64,000 nt of DNA from Clostridium paridis (lineage in GTDB: Bacteria; Bacillota; Clostridia; Clostridiales; Clostridiaceae). The stretch lies in assembly GCF_016765615.1 (NCBI RefSeq), contig NZ_JAESWA010000015.1, forward strand, positions 23,504-87,503, read 5' to 3'. Below the pieces are notes generated by a model that was given only the letters and a program-made list of their open reading frames with translations, did not search any database and was not told the DNA's origin. Below, one piece after another: positions 47,273 to 56,656 of the stretch. Numbering within the stretch: position 1 is the first letter of the stretch; every line of letters starts with the position of its first letter. The position numbers and the translations under genes are program-made.

Positions 47273-48559
47273 ATGTATAAAGATTATAGAAAGTTATTTG
47301 AATCATTAAGCATTTATAGAGGGTTGCTTGAAGATTCAGTGGTAAAAAAATTATTTAAATTGGTTTGTAGTTATAAAAGAGAAAATATTGATTTTGTTGA
47401 TTGTATATCAATGTATAATGATTTTTACTATGAATTAATGGAAAAAAATCATGGTAAATCATTAAAAGAATATATAGTAACGAGTATACTATTCAGTGAG
47501 AATACTTTTAGTAGAATTGCCCAGAAGACAGATTATACTAATTTAGATAGACATATATTAGAAGCAACTGCTAAGGATTTAAATATTTTAGGGAAGATAT
47601 CTGAATTTTCATATTTAGATGTTAAAGAAATATTTAGTGAAGAAAAATATGAATATTCATGCTGGGATAGAGATTCGTGTGATAAAGGTGATGTAACTTA
47701 CAAAGAGATAATTAAGAAATTTTTCGAAGGTAATAATTGGGGAAGCTTAGTTAAGGATGTTGCAAATTTTCATAGAGAAAATGGAGTAGGGGTTTTTGGG
47801 AAATTCAAGGGTTTTGTTTGGGAAGATAATGAGCTTCAAGGTGTGGTTTCATTAGATCCAGTAAGATTAGATAATTTAATAAAATATACTAGAGAAAGAA
47901 AAATAGTTGTTGATAATACAATAGCGTTTATAAAAGGGTTACCTGCAAATAATATTCTTCTTTATGGAAGTAGAGGGACAGGAAAATCTTCAACTGTAAA
48001 AGCATTATTAAATGAATACTATAATTCGGGTCTTAGAATTATTGAAATACCTAAGCCTTATTTGCATACTTTTCCTAAGCTAATAAAAAAACTAAAGGAG
48101 TTGCCACAGAAGTTTATATTGTTTATTGATGATTTAGCTTTTGAGGATAGTGAAGAAACATATACTGCTTTAAAAGCAATTCTTGAAGGTGGACTAGAGA
48201 GCAAACCTAAAAATGTTATAATTTATGCAACATCAAATAGAAGACATCTAATTAAAGAAAAGTTTAGTGACAGAGCTGGTATGACTCATGGTGGAGATGA
48301 GGAAATTCATGCGATTGATTCAATGGAAGAGAAACTTTCTTTAGCAGATAGATTTGGTATAACAGTAACTTTTATAGCTCCAAATCAAAAAGAGTATTTA
48401 GAAATTGTAGAAGAAATGGCTGAAGAAAGAAAAATATCAATACCAAAAGATGAACTTCATCGAAAGGCAGTACAATGGGAAATGAGTTATAATGGAAGAT
48501 CTCCAAGAACAGCAAAACAATTTGTAGACTGGCTAGAAGGAGAAATAGTGGATAAGTAG
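47273..48559 (+). CDS. DUF815 AAA+ ATPase
   Basis: 428 residues. The C-terminal half is an AAA+ module: Walker A ILLYGSRGTGKSS (about 230), Walker B KFILFIDDLAFED, and the sensor region IYATSNRRHL followed by DRAGMTHGGDEEIHA, hallmarks of DUF815. The N-terminal 190 residues are helical and variable. No membrane segment is present. The family has no agreed function. RBS CGGGGG. Confidence 0.85.
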   Translation: MYKDYRKLFESLSIYRGLLEDSVVKKLFKLVCSYKRENIDFVDCISMYNDFYYELMEKNHGKSLKEYIVTSILFSENTFSRIAQKTDYTNLDRHILEATAKDLNILGKISEFSYLDVKEIFSEEKYEYSCWDRDSCDKGDVTYKEIIKKFFEGNNWGSLVKDVANFHRENGVGVFGKFKGFVWEDNELQGVVSLDPVRLDNLIKYTRERKIVVDNTIAFIKGLPANNILLYGSRGTGKSSTVKALLNEYYNSGLRIIEIPKPYLHTFPKLIKKLKELPQKFILFIDDLAFEDSEETYTALKAILEGGLESKPKNVIIYATSNRRHLIKEKFSDRAGMTHGGDEEIHAIDSMEEKLSLADRFGITVTFIAPNQKEYLEIVEEMAEERKISIPKDELHRKAVQWEMSYNGRSPRTAKQFVDWLEGEIVDK

Positions 48560-48716
48560 TATACGCAGGTTATTGATAAAATAAAAAATTAATAGGGCTT
48601 AAATTAAAACATTGTCAAAATTTTTACAAAAGAAGGAATTTATGTGTAAACGTTGAATAATGATAAGGATATACTGATTTATTTATATTTAAATCAAGTT
48701 TCTATGGGGTGAGGGA

Positions 48717-49667
48717 ATGGTTGAGTTTTTTTTGTATGGTTGCGCTACAGGGGCTTCTCTTATAATTTCATATTATATGGTGGTAAATTCTAAACGCAAT
48801 AAAAAACTTAAGAGAATTATTAATCAACAAAAGAGAATTTTAAAATTAGTACAAATGTCAAAAGATATTATATATTGTTATCAAATAAAACCTGAAGGTA
48901 AGTTTACATATTTAAGCCCATCAATTGAAAAAATTTTGGGAAAAAATTTAGTTAAGAGCTGCTATTCAGATTCTAGTATTCCATTACAATTAATACACCC
49001 TGATGATATAGAAACTATACATAAAAAAATTAGTGGTGAAATTAACTTTGATAAACCTATAGTTCAAAGATGGAGAAATGATAAAGGTAAATATATATGG
49101 TTCGAAGAATATGCAACTCCGATATATAGAAAAGGACAATTAGTTGCAATACAAGGTATAATAAGAAACATAGACGATAAAATTAAATTTCAAGAAAGTT
49201 TGGAATATAAAATATGTCATGATTCTTTTACAGGATTGTACAATAAGGAATTTTTCTTAAGAGCTTGCGAAAAATATAATAGAGATATAAATACGAGAGC
49301 TGCCATTATTGTGTGTGATTTAGATAACTTGAAGATTACAAATGATACCCACGGACATATGGAAGGAGATAATTTAATTAAGGAAACAGCAAATATATTG
49401 AATAAATTTTCATCAAAAAATATAATTGTATCTCGTATTGGTGGAGATGAATTTGCGTTACTTATTGTAAGGAAATCTCAAAATTTTATAAAAGAAATTA
49501 TAGAGAAGATAAACAACGAATTAAATTATCATCATGAGCAAGAAGTAAATATGAATATGTCAATAGGTTATGCATATACTGAGAGTTCTTTAGGAGATAT
49601 GGATGCCCTATTTAGAAAAGCAGACAAGAACATGTATGTTATTAAGAATAATAAGAAAGCAATATAA
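48717..49667 (+). CDS. PAS-GGDEF diguanylate cyclase
   Basis: 316 residues. A short N-terminal membrane helix (4-21) is followed by a PAS domain (about 45-160, with FTYLSPSIEKILG and WFEEYATPIY) and a GGDEF domain with an intact GGDEF at 242-246. No RxxD site was found. It makes c-di-GMP under control of a PAS ligand or the membrane state. RBS GGGGTGAGGG. Single gene. Confidence 0.92.
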   Translation: MVEFFLYGCATGASLIISYYMVVNSKRNKKLKRIINQQKRILKLVQMSKDIIYCYQIKPEGKFTYLSPSIEKILGKNLVKSCYSDSSIPLQLIHPDDIETIHKKISGEINFDKPIVQRWRNDKGKYIWFEEYATPIYRKGQLVAIQGIIRNIDDKIKFQESLEYKICHDSFTGLYNKEFFLRACEKYNRDINTRAAIIVCDLDNLKITNDTHGHMEGDNLIKETANILNKFSSKNIIVSRIGGDEFALLIVRKSQNFIKEIIEKINNELNYHHEQEVNMNMSIGYAYTESSLGDMDALFRKADKNMYVIKNNKKAI

Positions 49668-49742
49668 TCTAGTTTTTAGGTTAAAATATTTATTGATAAT
49701 TAAAGTTTATTAATTGTATAATAATCTTGAGGTGAAAGCAAT

Positions 49743-50156
49743 ATGTATAAATTCGCATACGAAGGCAAGAATTATGAAATTAAAGAAGATAATTGTGAAT
49801 ATTTTTTTATAGATGAAGAAAAAACAATCAAAAATTTTAATTTGCAGGATATTTTTAAATTAATAAACGAAGCAGAAGAAGTAAATTTTGATAAAGGGTA
49901 TTATCTTGAATCATGTTCAAAATGCCAAGGAAATAAAGATGCTCAAGAGAAATACTTTGAATACTTAGAATATCACTTTTATGTATTCACTAAAAATGGA
50001 GAATATGTAAGCAGTAGTATATCAAAAGATTATGAGCCTAATTCATTTGGAAGATTACTTAGATTAGGAAAATTCGATGATAGCTTCATGGTTAGTGTAA
50101 TAATATGCAAGAATTGTGGAGACTGTACAATAGAAGTAGAACAATGCGATATGTAA
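49743..50156 (+). CDS. hypothetical protein with two cysteine pairs
   Basis: 137 residues, acidic. Two Cys pairs, ESCSKCQGN (about 59-67) and IICKNCGDC (about 120-128), could bind a metal. It has no signal or membrane segment. It may belong to DUF3785, a clostridial family of this size, but I am not certain. RBS GAGGTGAAAG and a downstream terminator show it is a real gene. Function unknown. Confidence 0.7.
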   Translation: MYKFAYEGKNYEIKEDNCEYFFIDEEKTIKNFNLQDIFKLINEAEEVNFDKGYYLESCSKCQGNKDAQEKYFEYLEYHFYVFTKNGEYVSSSISKDYEPNSFGRLLRLGKFDDSFMVSVIICKNCGDCTIEVEQCDM

Positions 50157-50166
50157 ATTAATAAAT

Positions 50167-50196
50167 AAAAACTGCCTTTGGGTGGTTTTTTCTTTT
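50167..50196 (+). terminator. terminator of the cysteine-pair protein gene
   Basis: ACTGCC / GGTGGT with A/T extension and a TTTG loop, then TTTTTTCTTTT. Confidence 0.75.
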
Positions 50197-50247
50197 ACCC
50201 AATAATAAGCTATAATATAAATATATTATAATTATCGGGGGACAACT

Positions 50248-50724
50248 ATGAGTAAAACAAATGCAATGAGAATATTAGATTCACATAAAATAAAATATAG
50301 TGTATTTAGTTATGAATATAAAGATAATAAGATAGATGGTGTTGAAGTAGCAAAAAAGATAGGAAAAGATCCTATTCAAGTATATAAAACTTTAGTAACT
50401 CAGGGAACTTCAAAAGAAATATATGTATTTGTTATCCCAGTTGAGAAGGAATTAGATTTAAAAAAAGCTGCAATTATTGCTGGAGAGAAAAAAATTGATA
50501 TGATTGCAGTAAAAGATATAAATAAATATACGGGATATATACGTGGAGGGTGTTCACCTATAGGCCAAAAGAAAAAATACAAAACATTTATAGATGAATC
50601 AGCAAGCGAGATTGACTATATAATAGTTAGTGGAGGAAAAATAGGGCTTCAAATAGAAATGTTAGTTAGCGATTTATTACTAATAGCCGAAGGTAGTTTA
50701 GAAGATTTGACTAAAAATGTGTAA
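50248..50724 (+). CDS. ybaK: YbaK/EbsC-type Cys-tRNA(Pro) deacylase
   Basis: 158 residues. The YbaK core is visible: an N-terminal NAMRILDSHKIKYSVF, KTLVTQG with the key lysine nearby, and GYIRGGCSPIGQKKK. It hydrolyses Cys mischarged on tRNA(Pro). RBS CGGGGG. It is followed after 13 bp by the ADP-ribosylglycohydrolase gene, likely the same operon. Confidence 0.95.
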   Translation: MSKTNAMRILDSHKIKYSVFSYEYKDNKIDGVEVAKKIGKDPIQVYKTLVTQGTSKEIYVFVIPVEKELDLKKAAIIAGEKKIDMIAVKDINKYTGYIRGGCSPIGQKKKYKTFIDESASEIDYIIVSGGKIGLQIEMLVSDLLLIAEGSLEDLTKNV

Positions 50725-50737
50725 GGGGTGGTATTAG

Positions 50738-51799
50738 TTGAGTAAGAGAGAATTAGAAAATTTTAAAGGTTGCTTACTTGGAGGTGCCATCGGAGATGCA
50801 TTAGGATGGCCAATAGAGTTTTTAGGTATAGATGAAATTAAAGATAAGTTTGGAGAAAATGGTATTGAAGATTTAGTTTTAGGAGCATTCGGGAAGGCAG
50901 AGATAACAGATGATACACAAATGACATTGTTTACTGCTGAGGGACTCTTAAGAAACAAAGTAAGAGAAAATTTAGAAGAAGAGTCAGAAGCTGATATTGA
51001 TTTCACAACAATTATGCATAATGCATATTTAAGATGGCTATCAACACAGGAAAGATTACCTAAAATAAAAGATAAAATCTTACATAATAGTTGGCTTGTT
51101 CAAGTTTGGTCTTTAAGCAAATTGAGAGCTCCAGGAAGTACTTGCTTAAGTGCATTAAGAGAAGAAGAAATAGGGACAATTGATCAGCCAATTAATAGTA
51201 GCAAAGGGTGTGGAGGAGTTATGAGAGTAGCACCAGTAGGATTACTATATGGTATGGAAGAAGCTTTTGATATAGGATGTAAATGTGCAGCTTTAACGCA
51301 TGGGCATCCTTCAGGCTATCTTTCAGCAGGCTTTTTCTCTGCACTGATATCTCAAATTGTATCAGGAGAAGACTTGAAAGAAGCAGTTCTTAAATGTTTA
51401 AGTTTATTAAAGAAATATCCCAATAGTGAGGAATGTGTGGAAAAAATACAATTAGCCTTGGAATTAGTGGATTCAAATGAGCTTAGTAATGAGGCTATTA
51501 GAGAAATTGGAGAAGGCTGGATTGCAGAGGAAGCTATATCAATTGCAGTATATTGTGCTCTTAGATTTCAAAATGATTATAAGAAAGCTATAATTGCTGC
51601 AGTGAACCACAACGGAGATAGTGATAGTACAGGAGCGATTACAGGCAATATTTTAGGTGCTTATTTGGGAGTTTTCGGTATACCCAATGATTATATAGAA
51701 AATATTGAATTATTCGAACAGATTTCTGAAATGGCTGAAGATTTATATATAGGCTATGAAGAAAGTGATAAGTGGAGAAATAAATATCCAGGAAAATAA
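50738..51799 (+). CDS. ADP-ribosylglycohydrolase family protein
   Basis: 353 residues, with a TTG start after GGGGTGG. Family motifs: GCLLGGAIGDALGWPIEF at the start, TDDTQMTLFTAE (metal-binding Thr-Asp-Asp), a central SKGCGGVMRVAPVGL and a C-terminal NHNGDSDSTGAITGNILGA (metal-binding Asp-x-Asp). It binds two Mg ions and removes ADP-ribose from proteins or small molecules. No ADP-ribosyltransferase gene is nearby. Confidence 0.92.
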   Translation: MSKRELENFKGCLLGGAIGDALGWPIEFLGIDEIKDKFGENGIEDLVLGAFGKAEITDDTQMTLFTAEGLLRNKVRENLEEESEADIDFTTIMHNAYLRWLSTQERLPKIKDKILHNSWLVQVWSLSKLRAPGSTCLSALREEEIGTIDQPINSSKGCGGVMRVAPVGLLYGMEEAFDIGCKCAALTHGHPSGYLSAGFFSALISQIVSGEDLKEAVLKCLSLLKKYPNSEECVEKIQLALELVDSNELSNEAIREIGEGWIAEEAISIAVYCALRFQNDYKKAIIAAVNHNGDSDSTGAITGNILGAYLGVFGIPNDYIENIELFEQISEMAEDLYIGYEESDKWRNKYPGK

Positions 51800-51820
51800 T
51801 GTTTAGAAGTATGTACTTAA

Positions 51821-51868
51821 TTGGGAAATTATTATAAAATAGTATAATATAAATGATAATTGGTATCA
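51821..51868 (+). promoter_or_regulatory. Nramp promoter with Fur-like box
   Basis: TTGGGA (51821-51826), 16-bp spacer, TATAAT (51843-51848). TGATAATTGGTATCA at 51854-51868 matches the 7-1-7 Fur box TGATAATNATTATCA at all but two positions and covers the predicted start site. Confidence 0.65.
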
Positions 51869-51884
51869 ATTAAGGGGGAGAATT

Positions 51885-53150
51885 ATGAATAGATTATTTA
51901 ACAAATTAAGTTTATCAAAAGAAGGACATAAACCTCAATTGATGGCAAGGGACTTTGTGAAATATATTGGACCTGGTTTATTAGTTACTGTTGGATTTAT
52001 TGATCCAGGGAATTGGGCATCTAATCTAGCAGCAGGTTCAACTTATGGATATAAATTATTATGGATGGTAACATTATCTACAATAATGTTAATATCATTA
52101 CAGCACAATGCAGCACATCTAGGTATTGTAACTGGGAAATGCCTTTCTGAGGCAGTGACATCATATATGAATTCAAAGTTATCCAAAGTCATATTAGGGA
52201 CAGCAGTTTTTGCTTCAGTAGCTACCGCAATGGCAGAAATTTTAGGGGCAGCAATAGCACTTAATATGTTGTTTAATATTCCAATTAAGATTGGAGCAAT
52301 TTTAACACTTATAGTAGTTTGCTGGATGCTCTTCTCAAGTTCATATAAAAAATTAGAGAAGATAATAATTGGATTTGTTTCACTCATTGGATTAGCTTTT
52401 ATAGTTGAGGTAGTAATGGTTAATGTTAACTGGGGTGAAGCAGTTCATGGTTGGTTTGTTCCTAGTTTTCCACAGAATGCTATGCCTATAATAATGAGTG
52501 TGCTTGGTGCAGTTGTAATGCCTCATAATTTATATTTGCATTCGGAAATTATTCAAAGTAAACAATGGAACCTTCAAGATAAAGATATTATGGAAAAACA
52601 ACTAAAGTATGAGTTTATGGATACCTTAGTATCAATGACTATAGGATGGGCAATTAATAGTGCAATGATTTTGGTAGCAGTAACATTTTTTGCAAAAAAT
52701 GTTCAAGTTACTGAATTAAGTGAAGCACATGTTATGCTACAACCTCTTTTAGGTAATTCTGCAGCATTAATTTTTGCTATAGCACTATTATTTGCTGGAA
52801 TATCTTCAAGTGTAACAGCAGGTATGGCTGGGGGAAGCATATTCTCAGGAATATTTAATGAACCGTATGATATTAAAGATAGGCATACTAAAATAGGGGT
52901 AGGAATAACACTTGTTTTAGCTACAATTATTATATTCTTTGTTACTGACCCATTTAAAGGATTAGTATATTCTCAAATGTTATTAAGCATACAATTACCA
53001 ATTACTATATTTACTCAAATATATCTTACATCATCTCAAAAGGTAATGGGAGAATATAAAAATAGGGGAATGGAAAAATTCTTGTTAATAGCAATAGGAA
53101 TAGTGGTTGCGATTTTAAATATTATGCTTTTATATAGCGCTATAAGCTAA
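51885..53150 (+). CDS. mntH: Nramp-family divalent metal (Mn/Fe) transporter
   Basis: 421 residues, eleven hydrophobic segments. The signature VGFIDPGNWASNLAAGS (TM1, with Asp-Pro-Gly-Asn) and MPHNLYLHSEIIQS (TM6, with the His and Met ligand region) identify the family. It imports Mn2+ or Fe2+ by proton symport. RBS AGGGGG. A Fur-like operator in the promoter suggests iron-dependent control. It ends with a long hairpin. Whether Mn or Fe is the main substrate cannot be told. Confidence 0.94.
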   Translation: MNRLFNKLSLSKEGHKPQLMARDFVKYIGPGLLVTVGFIDPGNWASNLAAGSTYGYKLLWMVTLSTIMLISLQHNAAHLGIVTGKCLSEAVTSYMNSKLSKVILGTAVFASVATAMAEILGAAIALNMLFNIPIKIGAILTLIVVCWMLFSSSYKKLEKIIIGFVSLIGLAFIVEVVMVNVNWGEAVHGWFVPSFPQNAMPIIMSVLGAVVMPHNLYLHSEIIQSKQWNLQDKDIMEKQLKYEFMDTLVSMTIGWAINSAMILVAVTFFAKNVQVTELSEAHVMLQPLLGNSAALIFAIALLFAGISSSVTAGMAGGSIFSGIFNEPYDIKDRHTKIGVGITLVLATIIIFFVTDPFKGLVYSQMLLSIQLPITIFTQIYLTSSQKVMGEYKNRGMEKFLLIAIGIVVAILNIMLLYSAIS

Positions 53151-53160
53151 GAATTTCTTT

Positions 53161-53276
53161 AGTAGTAGTAAATAGGGTTTATAGGAAACTCAATTTATTC
53201 TTGTTTGATATCAGGCATGAATAAATTATTAGTTGAACTTAAACCTATAATTAATTTACTACTACTTTCATTTTTA
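53161..53276 (+). terminator. long three-part hairpin after the Nramp gene
   Basis: Stems AGTAGTAGTAAAT / ATTTACTACTACT (13 bp), TTATAGG / CCTATAA and AATTTATTC / GAATAAATT nest over 106 nt, followed by TTTCATTTTTA. It works as a large terminator, but the size is unusual and could also be a small mobile inverted-repeat relic. Confidence 0.6.
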
Positions 53277-53344
53277 GAGATTGTGAAACTATGAACTTTG
53301 ATTTAAAATTTATATGTGAAGATGTTGTACTTAGGAGGATATTG

Positions 53345-54136
53345 ATGAAAATATTAGCAAGTGATTTAGATGGAACGTTGGTAAATAATCAACTAATTAG
53401 TGACGAAGATATTATTGCTATAAAGAGATTAAAGGAAAAGGGACATAAATTTGTTGTTTCTACAGGTAGAACTTATCATGGATTTAGACTTATCTTCGAC
53501 AAATATGATGTTGAGTGTGACTATCTTGTCTTATGTAATGGATCAATAGTTATGGATGGTGACCATAATATTTTATACAGAAACTTTATTAAAAGTGAAG
53601 TAGCTCTGGAAATGATAACTGAATTCTTAGATAATGATGATTTATGTTTATACTTTGATGATGGACAAGATACATATTTAGTAGAAGGGCATTATATAGA
53701 AGAGAAAGAATTTAATATTGGAGAATATGCATCAAAAATAATTACCAGAGAAGAAGTAGATGATACAGATAGAAAATATCAAATAATCAGTGTTTTCCCC
53801 AAAAACAAATCAGCAGAAGATGCAGAGCGAATTCGTGAGAAGCTTCAAAAAAAATATGGGGAACATTTAGAGGTGTTTAGAAATCAATTCTTCTTAGATA
53901 TTGCACCTAAAGGATGCTCCAAAGGTATGGGGCTTAGACAGATAATAGATAATGTAGACGAAGATTTCGGAGATCTATATGCAATTGGAGATTCACTAAA
54001 TGATTTGTCAATGTTTGAAATAACTGATAATAGTTATACATTCCATCATGCAGAAGAAATAGTAAGAGGTAGAGCAAATAATCATGTTAACCATGTACAT
54101 GAATGTATTAGTGATATATTAAATATAAATTATTAG
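53345..54136 (+). CDS. Cof-type HAD hydrolase
   Basis: 263 residues. The HAD IIB (Cof) fold is shown by SDLDGTLVNN (motif I), VSTGRTYHGF (motif II), and KGMGLRQII followed by AIGDSLNDLSMF (motifs III/IV). It dephosphorylates small sugar phosphates or cofactors. The ATG at 53345 follows AGGAGG; an earlier in-frame ATG at 53291 would add an unsupported 18-residue leader. Single gene. Confidence 0.93.
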   Translation: MKILASDLDGTLVNNQLISDEDIIAIKRLKEKGHKFVVSTGRTYHGFRLIFDKYDVECDYLVLCNGSIVMDGDHNILYRNFIKSEVALEMITEFLDNDDLCLYFDDGQDTYLVEGHYIEEKEFNIGEYASKIITREEVDDTDRKYQIISVFPKNKSAEDAERIREKLQKKYGEHLEVFRNQFFLDIAPKGCSKGMGLRQIIDNVDEDFGDLYAIGDSLNDLSMFEITDNSYTFHHAEEIVRGRANNHVNHVHECISDILNINY

Positions 54137-54140
54137 TATA

Positions 54141-54172
54141 AAAAAGGTCCAAGTAGTTACTTGGACCTTTTT
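54141..54172. terminator. bidirectional terminator between Cof and Gfo/Idh genes
   Basis: Perfect 15-bp stem AAAAAGGTCCAAGTA / TACTTGGACCTTTTT with a GT loop. Confidence 0.9.
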
Positions 54173-54179
54173 ACATAAA

Positions 54180-55166
54180 CTATAAATTATCTGCAGGAAA
54201 GACCAAACCAATTTGCTTTCTTACGTTTTCTGTAACTCTTATAGCCCCTAATGAACGGTTATGAGAGTTTATTGAGGATTCAAGTTTATTCTCATTAATT
54301 AAACGGATGAATTCATTAGCTTCATAATACATATCATCTTCAATTTGAGGGACAGAAATATCTTCTGTTTCACCATTGTTGTAGATAATTTTAATTGATT
54401 TTTGAGTTGTAATTGTATTAATTAATATACTTCCTTTTTCGCCTTGAATCTCTGAAGGAATATAAGAATTACTTATTTTTGAATATGTTAATATACCGTC
54501 CATACCATCATATTCAGCAATTAAGCTTCCCTCACCATCAATTCCATTGTGGAAAATTAGTCCGCTTGCCTTAATATTTTTTGGCGTTCCAAATAGGTGA
54601 ATCATTGGATGAATACAATATACACCTATATCCATCAAAGAACCATTTGAAAACTTAGGATCAAATGCATTTAATATCTCCCCTTGCTTATATTTATCAT
54701 ATCTTGATGAATATTGACAATAGGAAAAAGTAAACCTCCTTACAGTACCAATCTTTGAAAGATTTGCTTTTATTGCTTCAAAGCCAGGTAAAAGAGTAAT
54801 TTTCATTGCCTCCATAAGAAGAACGTTATTTTCATTTGCAGCATTTATCATTGCTAATGCTTCTTTTTCATTTGAAGCAAATGCTTTCTCAGAAATAACA
54901 TGTTTTTTATTATTTAAAAATATTATTGCTTGAGGAGCATGAAAAGAATTGGGACTAGCTATGTAAACAGCATCAATTACATTGCTTGCAGCCATTTTAT
55001 TAATATCAGTAAATATGTTATCAACTGAATATTTATCAGCAAATTCTTTTCCTTTTTCATAGCTTCTGGAATATACCGCAGTAAGCTTAAAATCTTTATT
55101 TAATGAAGCACCTTTAATAAAAGCTTCTGTAATCCAATTGGTTCCAACTACACCAAATCTAACCAT
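54180..55166 (-). CDS. Gfo/Idh/MocA-family oxidoreductase
   Basis: 328 residues. An N-terminal Rossmann fold (FGVVGTNWITEAFIKG), AVYIASPNSFHAPQA and the catalytic-site EKAFASNEKEA (Glu-Lys-x in place of the usual EKP) precede a C-terminal GFO domain with YCQYSSRYDKYKQGEI. It uses NAD(P) to oxidise or reduce a sugar or polyol. RBS AAAGGAGG. Substrate unknown. Confidence 0.92.
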   Translation of the reverse strand: MVRFGVVGTNWITEAFIKGASLNKDFKLTAVYSRSYEKGKEFADKYSVDNIFTDINKMAASNVIDAVYIASPNSFHAPQAIIFLNNKKHVISEKAFASNEKEALAMINAANENNVLLMEAMKITLLPGFEAIKANLSKIGTVRRFTFSYCQYSSRYDKYKQGEILNAFDPKFSNGSLMDIGVYCIHPMIHLFGTPKNIKASGLIFHNGIDGEGSLIAEYDGMDGILTYSKISNSYIPSEIQGEKGSILINTITTQKSIKIIYNNGETEDISVPQIEDDMYYEANEFIRLINENKLESSINSHNRSLGAIRVTENVRKQIGLVFPADNL

Positions 55167-55319
55167 ATTTATTCCTCCTTTTTTGTATTATTTTATCATA
55201 ACATCATAACAATATAAAATGAAAAATATTTAATAAAAGTTTTTACTTATATTTGCCAGCATGATACTATAATTATATATAGACTAATTTTAAATTTAGA
55301 TAATAATGGAGGGGTTTGT

Positions 55320-55760
55320 ATGTTTTTAAATGAACTAAATATAATAGAGTCAAAAGCTTTTGTTAATTTGGTAAGAGAATTAGCTAATTTAGATGAAATT
55401 TTTGCTAAGGAAGAAGAAAAACTTATAGAAGAATACATAGATGAGCTTACATTAAGGGATCAGGATATAGAAAAACAAAGTTTAGAAGAAATTAAAGACG
55501 TATTTAACTCATCAACAGATAGAATAAAGAAAATAGTTTTTTTTGAATTGATTGGTTTAGCTTTGGTGGATGGAGAATTTGAGCATAAGGAAGAGGTGTT
55601 CTTAAAGGAACTAGCTCACGATTTTAATATATCTTTTTCAAGAATGCTAGCATTTGTTGATTTCTTTAGAAATATTAAAAGCGTGTACGATTTTACAGTA
55701 GTAGATTATGAAAGTAAGATTAAATTAATAAAAGAATATGCTGAGAGATTAGTTTCTTAG
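55320..55760 (+). CDS. TerB-like hypothetical protein
   Basis: 146 residues, helical and strongly acidic. The segment ALVDGEFEHKEEVFLKELAHDFNIS has the TerB-like pattern (an ADGE-type acidic loop followed by an E-rich helix). The Asp/Glu pairs could bind metal. No signal or membrane segment. RBS GGAGGGG. The function of such small TerB-like proteins is unknown. It is convergent with the flavin reductase gene, and the two share a terminator. Confidence 0.6.
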   Translation: MFLNELNIIESKAFVNLVRELANLDEIFAKEEEKLIEEYIDELTLRDQDIEKQSLEEIKDVFNSSTDRIKKIVFFELIGLALVDGEFEHKEEVFLKELAHDFNISFSRMLAFVDFFRNIKSVYDFTVVDYESKIKLIKEYAERLVS

Positions 55761-55768
55761 AAATATCT

Positions 55769-55805
55769 AAAGAGCAAAATATTATTTTGCTCTTTTTTTC
55801 TTTTT
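55769..55805. terminator. terminator overlapping the flavin reductase 3' end
   Basis: Stem AAAGAGCAAAAT / ATTTTGCTCTTT with a 3-nt loop and a long TTTTTTCTTTTT tract on the plus strand. The stem lies within the last codons of the convergent gene. Confidence 0.85.
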
Positions 55806-56369
55806 CTTTTTCATAACTGAGAATCCAAAGGTGCCAAGGGACTTCTTCGGAAGAGGATAATATTCGCCATGGCAATATGATATTAAGTTTCCTTCTTCAA
55901 AATGAATTTTTCCGTTACTATCAATTAAGGATTCATCTAAGTGTGAGCCCAAGACATCGGCAATAAACATATGATGGGTTCCTAATTCTATTATGTCTTT
56001 AACTCTACATTCTATGTTAATTGGACATTCATCAATATATGGAACAGCAACATTATCTCCATCTTTTAATGTAAATCCAAGTTCTTTTATTTTATCAACA
56101 TTTTTTCCGGACTTAACTCCACAATAATCAACTGCTCTTGTCATTGATGCATTAGGTATGTTAACAGTAAACTCCATTGTTTCTTTAATATACTCATAGG
56201 AAAGTCTTTCAGGTCTAACAGAAATGGAGAGCATAGGCGGTTTTGTGCATATAGTACCAGTCCAACCCACAGTAAAAACATTAACTTTTCCATCTTTACT
56301 TTTTGATGTAATTAAAACTACAGGAACTGGATTTAGAAAAACACTTCCTTTAAAATCTTTTTTTTGCAT
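55782..56369 (-). CDS. flavin reductase-like FMN-binding protein
   Basis: 195 residues with the split-barrel flavin reductase fold: PVPVVLITSKSKDGKVNVFTVGWTGT, LSISVRPERLSYEYI and CRVKDIIELGTHHMFIADVLG. It binds FMN (flavoredoxin type). RBS AAAGGAGAG. The last nine residues, K6-RAK, are encoded by the T tract and stem of the neighbour's terminator, so the tail is probably a by-product of gene overlap rather than a functional domain. Confidence 0.9.
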   Translation of the reverse strand: MQKKDFKGSVFLNPVPVVLITSKSKDGKVNVFTVGWTGTICTKPPMLSISVRPERLSYEYIKETMEFTVNIPNASMTRAVDYCGVKSGKNVDKIKELGFTLKDGDNVAVPYIDECPINIECRVKDIIELGTHHMFIADVLGSHLDESLIDSNGKIHFEEGNLISYCHGEYYPLPKKSLGTFGFSVMKKKKKKRAK

Positions 56370-56656
56370 GAAATTCTCTCCTTTGCGGTGAATATTATTA
56401 TGTTAAAACTCTATAATTATATCATTTTGGTAAAGATAAAGAAAGGAGTTTAGTTTGATATCATACATATATGATAAAGAAAGATTATTTTGAGAATAAT
56501 AAGGAAGAGAACAGGATAAAGATATCAATATACTCAATAAATTATTTTTATATTTTTGGTTTTCTGCTGATAATAACAATATATTAAGAATTTTTTAAGA
56601 GTCAATATATGGAAAATGATATATAATAATATTGTATTCTTAAAGGAGGAAAAATG

